64,000 nucleotides of DNA, from positions 248,001 through 312,000 of the forward strand of contig NZ_JAMGZK010000054.1 of the NCBI RefSeq assembly GCF_025564065.1, read 5' to 3'. Made by a program: the position numbers and the translations under genes. Numbering within the stretch: the stretch's first letter is position 1; the number at the start of each line of letters is the position of its first letter. Below are positions 31,236-40,959 of the stretch, one piece after another. Under the pieces are notes generated by a model. It was given only the letters and a program-made list of their open reading frames with translations. It made no database searches and was not told where the DNA came from. The DNA is from Silvania hatchlandensis. GTDB taxonomy: Bacteria; Pseudomonadota; Gammaproteobacteria; Enterobacterales; Enterobacteriaceae.

Positions 31236-31544
31236 GTGAAATATCTACTCATTTTCTTACTGGTGTTGGCGATTTTTGTCATTTCAGTCACATTAGGTGC
31301 GCAAAACGATCAACAGGTAACGTTTAATTACCTGCTGGCACAGGGCGAGTACCGCATTTCCAGCCTGCTGGCGGTATTATTTGCCGCAGGGTTTGTTATC
31401 GGCTGGCTTATTTGTGGCCTGTTCTGGCTTAAAGTTCGGGTAACCCTTGCCCGTGCTGAACGTAAAATCAAACGTCTTGAATACCAAATTGCGCCCCCGA
31501 CCGACGTTCCGGTAAGTTCAGGTGTGCCGGTAGCGAAGGAATAA
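31236..31544 (+). CDS. lapA: LapA, lipopolysaccharide assembly protein A
   Basis: 102 residues, two membrane segments (residues 2-22 and about 43-65), then a charged cytoplasmic tail. Same length as E. coli LapA (YciS). Works with LapB in LPS assembly. Six nucleotides separate it from lapB. The 150-bp upstream region should contain a heat-shock promoter as in E. coli, but I cannot place it firmly. Confidence 0.94.
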   Translation: MKYLLIFLLVLAIFVISVTLGAQNDQQVTFNYLLAQGEYRISSLLAVLFAAGFVIGWLICGLFWLKVRVTLARAERKIKRLEYQIAPPTDVPVSSGVPVAKE

Positions 31545-31550
31545 TCGAAG

Positions 31551-32720
31551 ATGCTGGAGTTGTTGTTTCTGCTTTTGCCTGTTGCTGCAGCCTATGGCTG
31601 GTATATGGGCCGCAGAAGTGCGCAACAAACAAAACAGGATGAAGCGAACCGTCTCTCGCGCGACTATGTCGCCGGGGTCAACTTCCTCCTGAGCAACCAA
31701 CAAGATAAAGCGGTAGACCTGTTCCTTGAGATGTTGAAAGAGGATACCGGAACCGTTGAGGCCCATCTTACCCTCGGTAACCTGTTCCGTTCGCGTGGTG
31801 AAGTTGATCGCGCTATCCGCATCCACCAGACCTTAATGGAAAGCGCGTCATTAACCTATGAACAGCGCCTGCTAGCCGTGCAGCAGCTGGGCCGCGACTA
31901 CATGGCGGCGGGGATGTACGATCGCGCCGAAGACATGTTTAACCAGCTGGTGGACGAGACCGATTTTCGCATCAGCGCCCTGCAGCAGCTCCTGCAAATT
32001 TATCAGGCGACCAGCGACTGGCAGAAAGCCATCGACGTTGCCGAACGGCTGGTGAAGCTGGGTAAAGACAAGCAGCGTGGCGAAATCGCCCATTTTTACT
32101 GCGAGCTGGCGCTCCAGCAGATGGGCAACGATGACATGGATAAAGCCATGGCGCTGTTGAAGAAGGGCGCCGCCGCCGATCGCAGTAGCGCGCGCATCTC
32201 CATCATGATGGGGCGCGTTTTTATGGCCAATGGCGAGTATCAGAAAGCAGTGGAAAGCCTGCTGCGGGTCATTGACCAGGACAAAGAGCTGGTCAGTGAA
32301 ACGCTGGAGATGCTGCAAACCTGCTATCAACAGTTAGGCAAACCGGAGGAGTGGGTTGCCTTCCTGCGCCGCTGCGTGGAAGAGAACACCGGGGCCATGG
32401 CGGAGCTGATGCTGGCCGACGTCGTCCAGGAGCACGAAGGCAGCGACACTGCGCAGGTGTATATCACCCGCCAGCTGCAGCGTCATCCGACCATGCGTGT
32501 GTTCCATAAGCTGATGGATTATCACCTGCACGATGCCGAAGAAGGGCGCGCCAAAGAGAGCCTGATGGTGCTACGCGACATGGTTGGCGAGCAGGTGCGC
32601 AGCAAGCCGCGCTATCGCTGCCAGAAGTGCGGCTTCACCGCCTACACGTTGTACTGGCACTGCCCATCCTGCCGGGCATGGTCCACCATTAAGCCGATTC
32701 GCGGCCTTGATGGGCAGTAG
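31551..32720 (+). CDS. lapB: LapB, TPR adaptor for LpxC turnover
   Basis: 389 residues. An N-terminal membrane anchor (residues 1-20) is followed by a series of TPR-like helical repeats (~35-330). The C-terminal rubredoxin-type metal site is CQKCGFTAYTLYWHCPSC. In E. coli, LapB (YciM) presents LpxC to the FtsH protease and so sets LPS synthesis rate; it is essential there. Overall length matches E. coli. Confidence 0.96.
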   Translation: MLELLFLLLPVAAAYGWYMGRRSAQQTKQDEANRLSRDYVAGVNFLLSNQQDKAVDLFLEMLKEDTGTVEAHLTLGNLFRSRGEVDRAIRIHQTLMESASLTYEQRLLAVQQLGRDYMAAGMYDRAEDMFNQLVDETDFRISALQQLLQIYQATSDWQKAIDVAERLVKLGKDKQRGEIAHFYCELALQQMGNDDMDKAMALLKKGAAADRSSARISIMMGRVFMANGEYQKAVESLLRVIDQDKELVSETLEMLQTCYQQLGKPEEWVAFLRRCVEENTGAMAELMLADVVQEHEGSDTAQVYITRQLQRHPTMRVFHKLMDYHLHDAEEGRAKESLMVLRDMVGEQVRSKPRYRCQKCGFTAYTLYWHCPSCRAWSTIKPIRGLDGQ

Positions 32721-32902
32721 TTTTAAAAAAACGTCCTTTTTAGTTACAACATACTAATGAGTTCTGGCCACGTTTGTCCGTGCGGCCTCTCGCCTGGCAG
32801 GAACGGAAATCGAACCTGTTAATTTTGTTGATCCGCAGGTAGAATGCACGCCGTTTATCACTCCCGCGCCGATGCGGCGCCCATCGACGAGAAGGTCCGG
32901 TC

Positions 32903-33637
32903 ATGACGTCTGTAGCAACATCATCTTCCCGCGTAGTTACTGAATCTCCTGTTGTAGTCGCACTGGATTACAACAATCGCGATAACGCCCTCGCGTTCGT
33001 CGATCGTATCGACCCGCGCGACTGCCGTCTGAAAATCGGTAAAGAGATGTTCACCCTGTTTGGGCCGCAAATCGTTCGCGATATGCAGCAGCGCGGTTTT
33101 GACGTGTTTCTCGACCTGAAATTCCACGATATTCCTAACACCACCGCCCATGCAGTAGCCGCAGCCGCCGAGCTGGGAGTATGGATGGTTAACGTCCATG
33201 CGTCGGGTGGGGCGCGAATGATGACTGCCGCGCGTGAAGCCTTATTGCCGTTCGGGAAGGATGCACCCCTGCTGATTGCCGTCACTGTTCTCACCAGCAT
33301 GGAAGCCAGTGATTTACGCGATCTTGGTGTGACACTGTCACCTGCCGAGCATGCTGAGCGCCTTGCGCGCTTAACACATGCCTGCGGCCTCGACGGGGTG
33401 GTATGTTCTGCGCAGGAAGCGGTTCGTTTCAAAAGCGCAATTGGTCAGGACTTCAAGCTGGTGACCCCGGGTATCCGTCCGCAGGGTAGCGATGCAGGCG
33501 ATCAACGCCGAATTATGACGCCTGAGCAGGCGCTGGCAGCCGGTGTAGACTATATGGTTATCGGACGTCCAGTGACCCAGTCCGCCGATCCGGCGCAAAC
33601 GCTGAAAGCCATCAACGCATCACTCAAGGGGGCATAA
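32903..33637 (+). CDS. pyrF: Orotidine-5'-phosphate decarboxylase
   Basis: Last step of UMP synthesis. 244 residues (E. coli 245). The active-site Asp-Lys-Asp array is in [12 protein letters not shown], and the phosphate-binding segment is [17 protein letters not shown]. Its stop shares a base with the next start (TAATG), so yciH is translated from the same message. About 180 bp upstream forms the promoter region. Confidence 0.97.
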   Translation: MTSVATSSSRVVTESPVVVALDYNNRDNALAFVDRIDPRDCRLKIGKEMFTLFGPQIVRDMQQRGFDVFLDLKFHDIPNTTAHAVAAAAELGVWMVNVHASGGARMMTAAREALLPFGKDAPLLIAVTVLTSMEASDLRDLGVTLSPAEHAERLARLTHACGLDGVVCSAQEAVRFKSAIGQDFKLVTPGIRPQGSDAGDQRRIMTPEQALAAGVDYMVIGRPVTQSADPAQTLKAINASLKGA

Positions 33638-33963
33638 TGGGTGACACCAATAGCCGGCTGGTCTATTCGACCGATACCGGGCGCATCGATGAACCAAAAC
33701 AGACCGCAGAGCGCCCAAAGGGCGACGGTATAGTGCGCATTCAACGCCAGACCAGTGGGCGTAAAGGTAAGGGCGTCTGTCTGGTGACGGGCATTGATGC
33801 CGATGATGCCACGCTGGTACAGATTGCTGCGGAATTAAAAAAGAAATGCGGCTGCGGCGGGGCGGTTAAAGACGGCGTGATTGAGATCCAGGGCGACAAA
33901 CGTGAGCTCATCAAAACCCTGCTTGAAGCGAAAGGGATGAAAGTGAAGTTAGCTGGCGGTTGA
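33637..33963 (+). CDS. yciH: YciH, eIF1/SUI1-like translation factor
   Basis: 108 residues, the E. coli length. The N-terminal tail is flexible and charged. The SUI1 domain spans about 30-108 with basic RIQRQTSGRKGKG and the KKKCGCGGAVKDG turn. Related to eukaryotic eIF1; in E. coli it is reported to affect start-codon fidelity and stress translation. Coupled to pyrF. Confidence 0.94.
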   Translation: MGDTNSRLVYSTDTGRIDEPKQTAERPKGDGIVRIQRQTSGRKGKGVCLVTGIDADDATLVQIAAELKKKCGCGGAVKDGVIEIQGDKRELIKTLLEAKGMKVKLAGG

Positions 33964-33970
33964 AATAAAT

Positions 33971-33996
33971 AAGCCACGGTCTGGACCGTGGCTTAA
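33971..33996 (+). terminator. Hairpin after yciH
   Basis: AAGCCACGGT (33971-33980) pairs with ACCGTGGCTT (33985-33994). The T-run is poor, so termination may be partial. Confidence 0.6.
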
Positions 33997-34066
33997 TGTC
34001 TGGTGCGTCGTTAAGGCCTGAAAAATAGGGGCCTTAAAAATACTGCAATGGCTACCGGTATAGTCT

Positions 34067-34291
34067 TTATTTGCCCACCTGATGACCGATAATCCCACCC
34101 ACTGCGGCACCACCCAAGGTACCCAGCGCACTACCGTCAGTTAACACTGCGCCACCAATCGCACCCGCACCGGCGCCAATCGCGGTGTTGCGGCTACGTT
34201 TATCCCAGCTAGAACATGCGCTCAGAGACATTACTAACGTGGTTGCCAGCAACGCAGAGGCAATTTTTTTGCTATTTAAAGTAAAAGACAT
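34067..34291 (-). CDS. osmB: Osmotically inducible lipoprotein OsmB
   Basis: 74 residues (E. coli 72). The lipoprotein signal ends at MSLSAC-SSW, with Cys about residue 26. The mature part is a glycine-zipper (NTAIGAGAGAIGGAVLTDGS...). In E. coli it is induced by high osmolarity, stationary phase and envelope stress. Good ribosome site (AGGAG) before the ATG. Confidence 0.94.
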   Translation of the reverse strand: MSFTLNSKKIASALLATTLVMSLSACSSWDKRSRNTAIGAGAGAIGGAVLTDGSALGTLGGAAVGGIIGHQVGK

Positions 34292-34557
34292 AATTCATTC
34301 TCCTGAAATTTTGAATCACGGGAAAATTTCACTTTAAGTATAATTTAGAGAAATACTTAAGTGCGGTTTCCCATGAAACCTGTTCGCGCAGGTGTTAACA
34401 AGATCACGCAGGTGATAGTCACTTCCTGTTATATCGCTAACATTAATTTTACGTCTTTATTACTGATCCAACAGGTAAATAGTCTTAAAGGATTGCTCAG
34501 AATAGTCTCAGACACAATGAGGGGATTTCGCCCGACAGCGCGGGCGTAGAAGCGGAT

Positions 34558-35310
34558 TCAGGCAGGTTTTTTGACGATATCGACGATCAGGCCGTCACGT
34601 TGTAATCTCTCGCTGTGGGCCTCTTTCAGCCCCTCATCGGTGATCACCCGGCTAAAGCGGTCGACAGGGCCCAGCGTGTAAGGATGAACCGCGCCAAACT
34701 TAGAGCTGTCGGTCAGTATGATGGCTTCACAGCCTTTCTCCAGCACCGCATTGACCACGTCTGAGCGCATCATATCCCGGCCGGTAAAGCCGGTGTCTGG
34801 CTGCCAGCCGTCGATGCCAATAAACGCCTTGCTGAAATGCACCTGCTGCACGTATTGACGCGTCAGCGGGCCAACCATGCTTTCACTTTTCTTCTGGTAG
34901 ATGCCGCCCAGCAAAATGACTTCGCTGCGGGTCTCTTTCAGCAGATGGGCAATATAGCTGCTCACCGTCACGATGGTGACGTCTTTCTGCTCGGCCAGCG
35001 TGCGTGCGAGGAGGGCATTACTGCTGCCATTCTCGATAAACACCGTTTCGCCATTGTTAACCAGCGATGCGGCAAACTCCGCCAGCTCGCGCTTCAGGGC
35101 GTAGTTGTTCATCATCCGGGTTTCAACGTCTTCACTGTCCAGCGGCACAGCGTAGCCGTGCGCGCGGCGAAGGAAACTCATTTTTTCCAGAAGATTGAGA
35201 TCCTGGCGGATGGTGACTTCCGACACGCCGGTCGCTTTTGCCAACTCAACGACGCTCACACGTCCTGTGTCGATCACCATCTGGAGAATATTTTGTTGTC
35301 GGGAATTCAT
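34558..35310 (-). CDS. deoT: DeoR-family regulator (DeoT/YciT)
   Basis: 250 residues from the ATG at 35308-35310 ([20 protein letters not shown]); an in-frame ATG three codons upstream is possible. N-terminal DeoR-type winged helix ([21 protein letters not shown]) and C-terminal sugar-phosphate-sensing domain ([28 protein letters not shown]). E. coli DeoT represses a scattered set of genes; ligand unknown. The 266-bp gap to osmB shows no gene. Confidence 0.9.
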   Translation of the reverse strand: MNSRQQNILQMVIDTGRVSVVELAKATGVSEVTIRQDLNLLEKMSFLRRAHGYAVPLDSEDVETRMMNNYALKRELAEFAASLVNNGETVFIENGSSNALLARTLAEQKDVTIVTVSSYIAHLLKETRSEVILLGGIYQKKSESMVGPLTRQYVQQVHFSKAFIGIDGWQPDTGFTGRDMMRSDVVNAVLEKGCEAIILTDSSKFGAVHPYTLGPVDRFSRVITDEGLKEAHSERLQRDGLIVDIVKKPA

Positions 35311-35376
35311 AGCATCCATATTAAAACGGCAGTACCGTTAGTTGAAGACAGAGATAAAAAAGAGCAGGGCAGACGT

Positions 35377-35559
35377 TTATACTTCCCACGGCGCCTTAGG
35401 TTGTACCGTATCAGGTAATTTCTCTCCACCCGCGTGCGACAGTAATTCTGATTTTAATATCTCAAGATTACGCACCGCCGAATTCACATCACCTGCCACC
35501 AGAATATCCAGCACGGTATCAATACGTTGTGCCACTTTCAGTGCATCGATATCAGACAT
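35377..35559 (-). CDS. yciZ: YciZ (UPF0509)
   Basis: 60 residues ([20 protein letters not shown]...), a predicted helical hairpin followed by a Pro-rich tail ending in QPKAPWEV, the hallmark of the YciZ family. The ATG at 35557-35559 is chosen; 39 extra codons upstream are open but unlike the family. Function unknown. Divergent from rpfF, with a shared ~190-bp promoter region. Confidence 0.85.
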   Translation of the reverse strand: MSDIDALKVAQRIDTVLDILVAGDVNSAVRNLEILKSELLSHAGGEKLPDTVQPKAPWEV

Positions 35560-35752
35560 AATCGCGTCCCTAAAACGAAAAGGTAATAATTTCAATGATG
35601 CAGAAAATGCGGGCAAAAGAGAAGGGAAAAAGTGTGCTAAGCAAAGTACATTAACGAAAGTGATATTTTCATGCATATTTATACAGCATGCTTTAGTAGT
35701 GGATTAGTCTAATTCTGCGCGCAAGGCGCTTTTTTCTATGAGGAAATAGACT

Positions 35753-36622
35753 ATGTCAATTAGCAATCTGGCTACCTGTAAACTCTTTACCGATTCTGCA
35801 CGATTCACTCAGCTCGCGGGCTATTACGAAGAGGAAAGACGTACCCTGTGGATGATGCTGCGTTCCCAGCCACGTCCTTGTTTCAACCATGCGTTGATCG
35901 AGGAGATCATGAATATGTCGTGGCTGGTGCGTCAGTCCGGGTTTGCGGTCGATTTTTGGGTTACCGGCTCGCTGGTACCGGAGATGTACAATGCCGGTGG
36001 CGATTTGCGCTTTTTCGTTGAATGTATCCAGAATGGTCGCCGCGAAGCACTGCGTGCCTATGCCCGCGCCTGCGTGGACTGTGTGCACGCGGCCTCACGC
36101 GGCTTTGATACCGGGGCGATTTCGCTGTCGATGGTGGAGGGCAGTGCGCTCGGGGGCGGATTCGAAGCCGCGCTGGCGCACCATTTTATCCTCGCACAGC
36201 GCGACGCGCGTTTAGGCTTCCCGGAAATTGCCTTCAATCTGTTTCCGGGAATGGGGGGCTACTCGCTGGTGGCTCGCCGTTCAGGCATGAAGCTGGCGGA
36301 GGAGCTGATCTATAAAGGGGAGTCCCATACCGCGGAATGGCATGAGCAACATGGTCTGGTGGACGTGCTGTTCGAACCGGGACAAGGCTTTGTGGCAACC
36401 CGAACCTTCATCGACACCTTACAACCTAAAATGAACGGCGTCAGAGCTATGCTGCGCGCCCGTCAGCGGGTTTTGCAGCTGCCACGCAGCGAGCTGATGG
36501 ACATCACGGAAGATTGGGTAGATGCCGCATTCTGCCTGCAGCCGAAGGATGTCGCCTACATGCAGCGCCTGGTGATGCTGCAGGATCGCCACACCGCATC
36601 CGGCCTGCGGAAAGCCAGTTAA
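35753..36622 (+). CDS. rpfF: RpfF, DSF-family fatty-acid signal synthase
   Basis: 289-residue crotonase-fold enzyme. The oxyanion-hole region and both catalytic Glu residues known from Xanthomonas RpfF are in place: [12 protein letters not shown] with Glu138 and [16 protein letters not shown] with Glu158, the same 20-residue spacing. Such enzymes dehydrate 3-hydroxyacyl-ACP to the cis-2 acyl-ACP and release the free acid; Burkholderia and Cronobacter relatives make cis-2-dodecenoic acid (BDSF). Ordinary enoyl-CoA hydratases differ in the FPGMGGY stretch. Ribosome site GAGGAA. The stop overlaps that of rpfR tail to tail. E. coli has no rpfF here. Confidence 0.88.
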   Translation: MSISNLATCKLFTDSARFTQLAGYYEEERRTLWMMLRSQPRPCFNHALIEEIMNMSWLVRQSGFAVDFWVTGSLVPEMYNAGGDLRFFVECIQNGRREALRAYARACVDCVHAASRGFDTGAISLSMVEGSALGGGFEAALAHHFILAQRDARLGFPEIAFNLFPGMGGYSLVARRSGMKLAEELIYKGESHTAEWHEQHGLVDVLFEPGQGFVATRTFIDTLQPKMNGVRAMLRARQRVLQLPRSELMDITEDWVDAAFCLQPKDVAYMQRLVMLQDRHTASGLRKAS

Positions 36623-38610
36623 CGCGTATTGCGCGCCTGGTAACGTTTTAACCAGCGCTCGAACGCCACAACGGGCATCGGTTTAGCAAACAGAAAACCC
36701 TGTCGTTCATTGACGCCGTTCTTAGTCAGAAAGGCGTCTTCTTTCGCACTCTCCACCCCTTCGGCAATGACCTGTAGATTTAGCGCCTGCGCAACCGCAA
36801 CAATGGCGCGCACCAGCGACTGCGACACGGACTGCTTATGAATATCGCGCACAAATGCCTGATCAAGTTTAATGGCGTCGATAGGAAAGCGGGCCAGCTG
36901 TGAGAGCGAGGAGTAGCCAGTACCAAAGTCGTCAAGGTGGATCTGCGCCCCCAGCTTGCTGAACTGCTGAATAACCGACAGCGCCTGCTCTTCGTTTTCA
37001 ATTAAGCAGCTTTCGGTCAGCTCGACGTCGATCGGGCAATACTCAAAATTGAGATCTTTCAGCGCCTGCTTCAGATCGCTAAAGATCGTCTGATCCGCCA
37101 GCTGGCGAGCGGAAACGTTAACCGCCACGCGTAAATTGATGCCTTTATCGCGCCATTTCGCTACCTGACGCACCACATCCAGCATCACCCAGCGCCCCAG
37201 CGGTACAATCAGCCCCGACTCTTCGGCGTAGGAGATAAACTCCAGCGGTGGGATCAGCCCACGCTCTGGCGACTGCCAGCGCACCAGCGCCTCCAGGCTG
37301 CGAATCTCGCCGCGCCAGGTCACCTTCGGCTGGTAGTGGAGCACCAGCTGATCGTTATCCAACGCCTTACGCAGGTTAGTGTCCAGCCACAGGTATTCAA
37401 ATACGCGCTGATTCATTTCCGGGGAGAAGACGCAGAACTTGCCGCGCCCGTTCTCTTTGGCGGTGTACATAGCGGTATCGGCGTTGCGAATCACACTTTC
37501 CCGATCAACGCCGTGCTGCGGGGCCAGCGAGATACCCAGTGAGCAACCGGTATAGATCTCAATTAAACCAATACGAAACGGTTGACGCAGCCGGGTCAGG
37601 ATCCGCGAAGCCATCGCTTCAAGCGTGCCCTGCGCGGTGTCGGTTGCCAGCACGATAAATTCATCTCCGCCCAGACGGGCGAGGATCTGGCCCTCCTCGA
37701 GGCAGCTCAGGATCGCCAGCGCCACGGCCTGCAACAGCTGATCACCAAACATATGCCCGTAGGCATCATTGACCTTTTTGAAGTTATCGAGGTCGAGATA
37801 GACCACCCCAACCTGGGTATCGCCGCGCTTGTCGATGGCGTCGCTGATCAGATCGTGGATCGCATTTCGGTTAGGCAGGCCGGTAATGGTATCGGTATTG
37901 GCGAGCACGCGCAGACGCTCCTGCGCGCGGCGTTCTTCAGTAATATCCGTTCCGGAACAGATAAGAAAAATTTCATTTTTTCCGCTGCCGCTGTGTACGA
38001 ATTTGTTACGAAAGAGAAACAGTCGCTGGCCTTTTCGGGTTTTAATCCAGCGCTCCACTTCATAAGAGCTGCCGTCGCGAAAAAAACTGCTGATATTGCG
38101 GCGGGAGGCGGCTGCTTCACCGCGGCTCATAAACAGGCGGAACACATTCTGGCCAATGACCTCCTGCTCCTTCATGCCGGTATATTCTTCGCTGAGGCGA
38201 TTAAAGCGCTGAATGTTGCCATGGCGGTCGAGGATCACAATCACCGAGTTGGCCTCGGAAACCACCTGCTCGGCAAAGGAGAGCCCCTGGGCCAGATCGC
38301 GCGCCACGGACGGGGTATCATTCCAGGCAGAGGCGGTGCCCGCCCACTCTTTCTTGTTGATTTTACGGCCAATAAGATGCACTGGTACATCGGCACCGTA
38401 CAGGGAAAGGGTCATGGTAATGCTGGAGGTGATCACCGTCATATGACGAATGTTATCGGCCTGGTCATCATTGAGGGCAATGACCTGAGTGGTATCGGCG
38501 TTTTCGCTGGCTGCCAGATGGAGCGCATTGCTGTCCACTGTCAATCGCCACCAGGGGCTATGCGTGCCCATGTAACGAAACAGCAAATTTTGCTCCAGAT
38601 CGTCAATCAT
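36619..38610 (-). CDS. rpfR: RpfR, BDSF receptor and c-di-GMP enzyme (PAS-GGDEF-EAL)
   Basis: 663 residues, orthologue of E. coli YciR/PdeR (Gmr). Domains in order: N-terminal RpfF-interaction domain (1 to ~95), PAS sensor (~115-222), GGDEF (~236-400) with intact LGGDEF at 313-318, and EAL (~410-655) with intact E-A-L at 440-442 and [13 protein letters not shown] downstream. Signature residues of both catalytic domains are kept, so it could make or break c-di-GMP. In Cronobacter and Burkholderia the PAS domain binds BDSF and raises phosphodiesterase activity. The paired rpfF gene supports that role here. Ribosome site GGGAGAA. Confidence 0.92.
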   Translation of the reverse strand: MIDDLEQNLLFRYMGTHSPWWRLTVDSNALHLAASENADTTQVIALNDDQADNIRHMTVITSSITMTLSLYGADVPVHLIGRKINKKEWAGTASAWNDTPSVARDLAQGLSFAEQVVSEANSVIVILDRHGNIQRFNRLSEEYTGMKEQEVIGQNVFRLFMSRGEAAASRRNISSFFRDGSSYEVERWIKTRKGQRLFLFRNKFVHSGSGKNEIFLICSGTDITEERRAQERLRVLANTDTITGLPNRNAIHDLISDAIDKRGDTQVGVVYLDLDNFKKVNDAYGHMFGDQLLQAVALAILSCLEEGQILARLGGDEFIVLATDTAQGTLEAMASRILTRLRQPFRIGLIEIYTGCSLGISLAPQHGVDRESVIRNADTAMYTAKENGRGKFCVFSPEMNQRVFEYLWLDTNLRKALDNDQLVLHYQPKVTWRGEIRSLEALVRWQSPERGLIPPLEFISYAEESGLIVPLGRWVMLDVVRQVAKWRDKGINLRVAVNVSARQLADQTIFSDLKQALKDLNFEYCPIDVELTESCLIENEEQALSVIQQFSKLGAQIHLDDFGTGYSSLSQLARFPIDAIKLDQAFVRDIHKQSVSQSLVRAIVAVAQALNLQVIAEGVESAKEDAFLTKNGVNERQGFLFAKPMPVVAFERWLKRYQARNTR

Positions 38611-38759
38611 GCTTTCTCCCGGGCACGCTTAATTGCACGCAATGTGTGCATTTCCAGTCGGATGATCCGCAACGAGATCATGCGAGTACCGACGTAAAGT
38701 TATTGTTTTTTCCAGTAATCTTATATTAGAACGAGAATGACAAAAAAGGATACAGACGA

Positions 38760-38858
38760 ATGAATATTCCGGTAACGGATTATGACTCTCCCCCGACAGT
38801 CTTTAATAATTGTGATCGCTTTTCACAATTTCGGGAGGAAAAGATTAAGGATAAGTGA
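38760..38858 (+). CDS. Possible 32-residue small protein
   Basis: ATG at 38760 with AAGGA at 38746-38750, nine bases before it. Reads MNIPVTDYDSPPTVFNNCDR... and ends EEKIKDK. Balanced composition, mostly hydrophilic, with no membrane segment. I recognise no homologue. It lies between the rpfR start and the rnb terminator, transcribed away from rpfR. Could be chance. Confidence 0.25.
   Translation: MNIPVTDYDSPPTVFNNCDRFSQFREEKIKDK
38808..38830. promoter_or_regulatory. Perfect 8-bp inverted repeat upstream of rpfR
   Basis: AATTGTGA (38808-38815) and TCACAATT (38823-38830) with a 7-nt spacer. CRP needs a 6-nt gap between TGTGA and TCACA, so this is an off-spaced CRP-like site or another operator. 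Confidence 0.4.
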
Positions 38859-38882
38859 TGAATGCGAGGTTTGAAGCGGAAT

Positions 38883-38924
38883 AAAAAATGTCGGCGCTTC
38901 CTCAAGGGAAGACACCGACATTTT
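38883..38924 (-). terminator. rnb terminator
   Basis: AAAATGTCGG (38885-38894) pairs with CCGACATTTT (38915-38924) with a further inner stem. On the rnb strand it is followed by U's. It starts 12 nt after the rnb stop. Confidence 0.85.
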
Positions 38925-38936
38925 ACGGGCTAACGA

Positions 38937-40871
38937 TTAGACGGCAGGGCGAGCAATGACGCTACGGGTTTCCATGCGAACTTCCGCAATCGTCACGTCG
39001 ATGACCTCGGTGACTTTATAGACCTGTTCCCCTTTAATCTGGACAGTGCCATTTTCCTGGCTGCAGATTAGCTCGTCGCGCACGGCGTGCAAGAACGGGG
39101 CTGGAATAAAGGCCACTGCGCCGTTATCGACCAGACGTACGCGCATACCACCGCGGCTGACGTCGATAATCTCGGCTGCAAAGCGCGTCTCGGTCCCGGC
39201 TTTGTCTTTCAGGTAGCGGGCATACAGCCAGTCACCGACATCGCGTTCTGCCATGCGGTTCAGGCGACGACGTTCCGCCATCTGCACGGTGGTTTCATCA
39301 CCCGGACGCGCAATGGATTCACCTTTAACGATCGCTTTCAGCAAGCGGTGGTTAACCATATCGCCGTACTTACGGATCGGTGAAGTCCAGGTCGCGTACG
39401 CCTCCAGGCCCAGGCCAAAGTGCGGACCCGGCTCAGTGCTGATTTCAGCAAAGGACTGGAAGCGACGAATGCGGCTGTCGAGGAAGCCGGAAGGCTGGGC
39501 ATCCAGCTCGCGACGCAGCTTACAGAAGCCATCGAGGGTCAGCACTTCCTGCGGATCGACATGTACATCATGGGTTTTCAGCAGGGCAGCCAGCGCTTCG
39601 CTGTTCGCCGGGTCAAAACCGGTGTGCACGTTATAAATACCAAACCCGAGTTTGTCGCGCAGCACGCGGGCGGCGCAGATGTTAGCCGCAATCATCGACT
39701 CTTCGACGATACGGTTCGCAATGCGGCGCGGTTCGGCGACGATTTCCAGCACTTCGCCTTTATCACCGAGAATAAAGCGGTAGTCAGGGCGATCTTTAAA
39801 CACCAGCGCGTGGGTTTTACGCCATTCGCTGCGGCTCAGGCAGATGCGCTGCAGAAGGCGAATCTGATCGGCAATGGCGTCATTATCCGGTTTCCAGCTG
39901 CCGCTGTTTTCCAGCCAGTCAGAGACCTCGTCGTACACCAGTTTGGCTTTCGATTCGATATTTGCCGCGAAGAACGTGATGTTCTCTTCGATAGTGCCGT
40001 CGGCAGCAACGGTCATCTGGCAGGCCAGCACCGGCCGCACTTCGTTGGCGCGCAGCGAACACAGGTTATCGGACAGCTCACGCGGCAGCATCGGGATGTT
40101 AAAGCCCGGCAGATAGTTGGTGAAAGCGCGAATTTTGGCCGAGTCGTCCAGTTTGGTGCCGGCAGCAATCCATGCGGTAGGATCGGCGATCGCCACGGTC
40201 AACAGCAGTTTGCCATCTGCCGTTTCTTCTACATACAGCGCATCGTCCATATCTTCGGTGCTGGCGCTGTCGATGGTGACGAAGTTCAGGGCGGTCAGAT
40301 CGCGACGCGCAAGACCTTCGTCCAGCATCTCAGTCGCTGCGCCTTCTGGCGCCTCTTTTTCCAGATTATGACGTGCCAGCGTCACCCACCACGGCACGAA
40401 GTGATCGTCGCCGAAGGTAATAAACTGGGTCAGCTCGGCATAAAAACCGCGGTCGCCTTTCAGAGGATGACGGCGCATTTCAGCCACGGCCCAGTCACCC
40501 TCTTTAAAATCGTGCTCAACGCCACGTTCGGCGCGGCAGGGAATCGCGTCTCTCAGCAGAGGATGGTCCGGAATGATGGACAGACGGTCATCTTTCTTCA
40601 CAACCTTACCGACAAAACGGGTCAGGAAGGGTTCAATCAATACTTCAGGTTCGGCCGATTCACGATCCTTTTCAGTATGAATCACCGCGGTAACGCGATC
40701 GCCATGCATCACTTTCTTCATCTGCGGAGGCGGAATGAAGTAGCTTTTCTGTGCATCGACTTCAAGGAAGCCAAAGCCTTTTTCCGTGGCTTTTACGACC
40801 CCTTCGGCACGCGGCGTCTGGGAATGCAGTTGCTGTTTAAGCTGCGCTAGCAGCGGGTTGTCCTGGAGCAT
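38937..40871 (-). CDS. rnb: Exoribonuclease II
   Basis: 644 residues, the E. coli length. Processive 3'-5' single-strand RNA degrader. Two N-terminal cold-shock domains, the RNB catalytic domain with its metal-binding Asp cluster in [14 protein letters not shown] (about 201-214), and a C-terminal S1 domain (~560-644). The start is supported by homology; the ribosome site is weak. The region to yciW (88 bp) is short. Confidence 0.97.
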   Translation of the reverse strand: MLQDNPLLAQLKQQLHSQTPRAEGVVKATEKGFGFLEVDAQKSYFIPPPQMKKVMHGDRVTAVIHTEKDRESAEPEVLIEPFLTRFVGKVVKKDDRLSIIPDHPLLRDAIPCRAERGVEHDFKEGDWAVAEMRRHPLKGDRGFYAELTQFITFGDDHFVPWWVTLARHNLEKEAPEGAATEMLDEGLARRDLTALNFVTIDSASTEDMDDALYVEETADGKLLLTVAIADPTAWIAAGTKLDDSAKIRAFTNYLPGFNIPMLPRELSDNLCSLRANEVRPVLACQMTVAADGTIEENITFFAANIESKAKLVYDEVSDWLENSGSWKPDNDAIADQIRLLQRICLSRSEWRKTHALVFKDRPDYRFILGDKGEVLEIVAEPRRIANRIVEESMIAANICAARVLRDKLGFGIYNVHTGFDPANSEALAALLKTHDVHVDPQEVLTLDGFCKLRRELDAQPSGFLDSRIRRFQSFAEISTEPGPHFGLGLEAYATWTSPIRKYGDMVNHRLLKAIVKGESIARPGDETTVQMAERRRLNRMAERDVGDWLYARYLKDKAGTETRFAAEIIDVSRGGMRVRLVDNGAVAFIPAPFLHAVRDELICSQENGTVQIKGEQVYKVTEVIDVTIAEVRMETRSVIARPAV

Positions 40872-40959
40872 AATGATCTATTTTGGTGGCCATTGAGCGG
40901 CTGACAGTTTTACGCGATTCTGCCTGGTACAGCAAGCGCTCTTTAGGCGATTTGTATGG

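Larger units (their letters stand above)
38611..38882. other. Region upstream of rpfR
   Basis: About 270 gene-poor bases that include the rpfR promoter region. Contains an AT-rich block near 38700-38730, a possible 32-codon ORF on the plus strand (38760-38858) and a perfect inverted repeat (38808-38830), listed separately. Confidence 0.6.

Noticed and set aside
37582-38697. Open frame of 371 codons on the plus strand
   Set aside because: Antisense to rpfR, which has full domain signatures.
39420-40850. Open frame of 476 codons on the plus strand
   Set aside because: Longest antisense frame here, but it mirrors rnb throughout and carries no recognisable motif.
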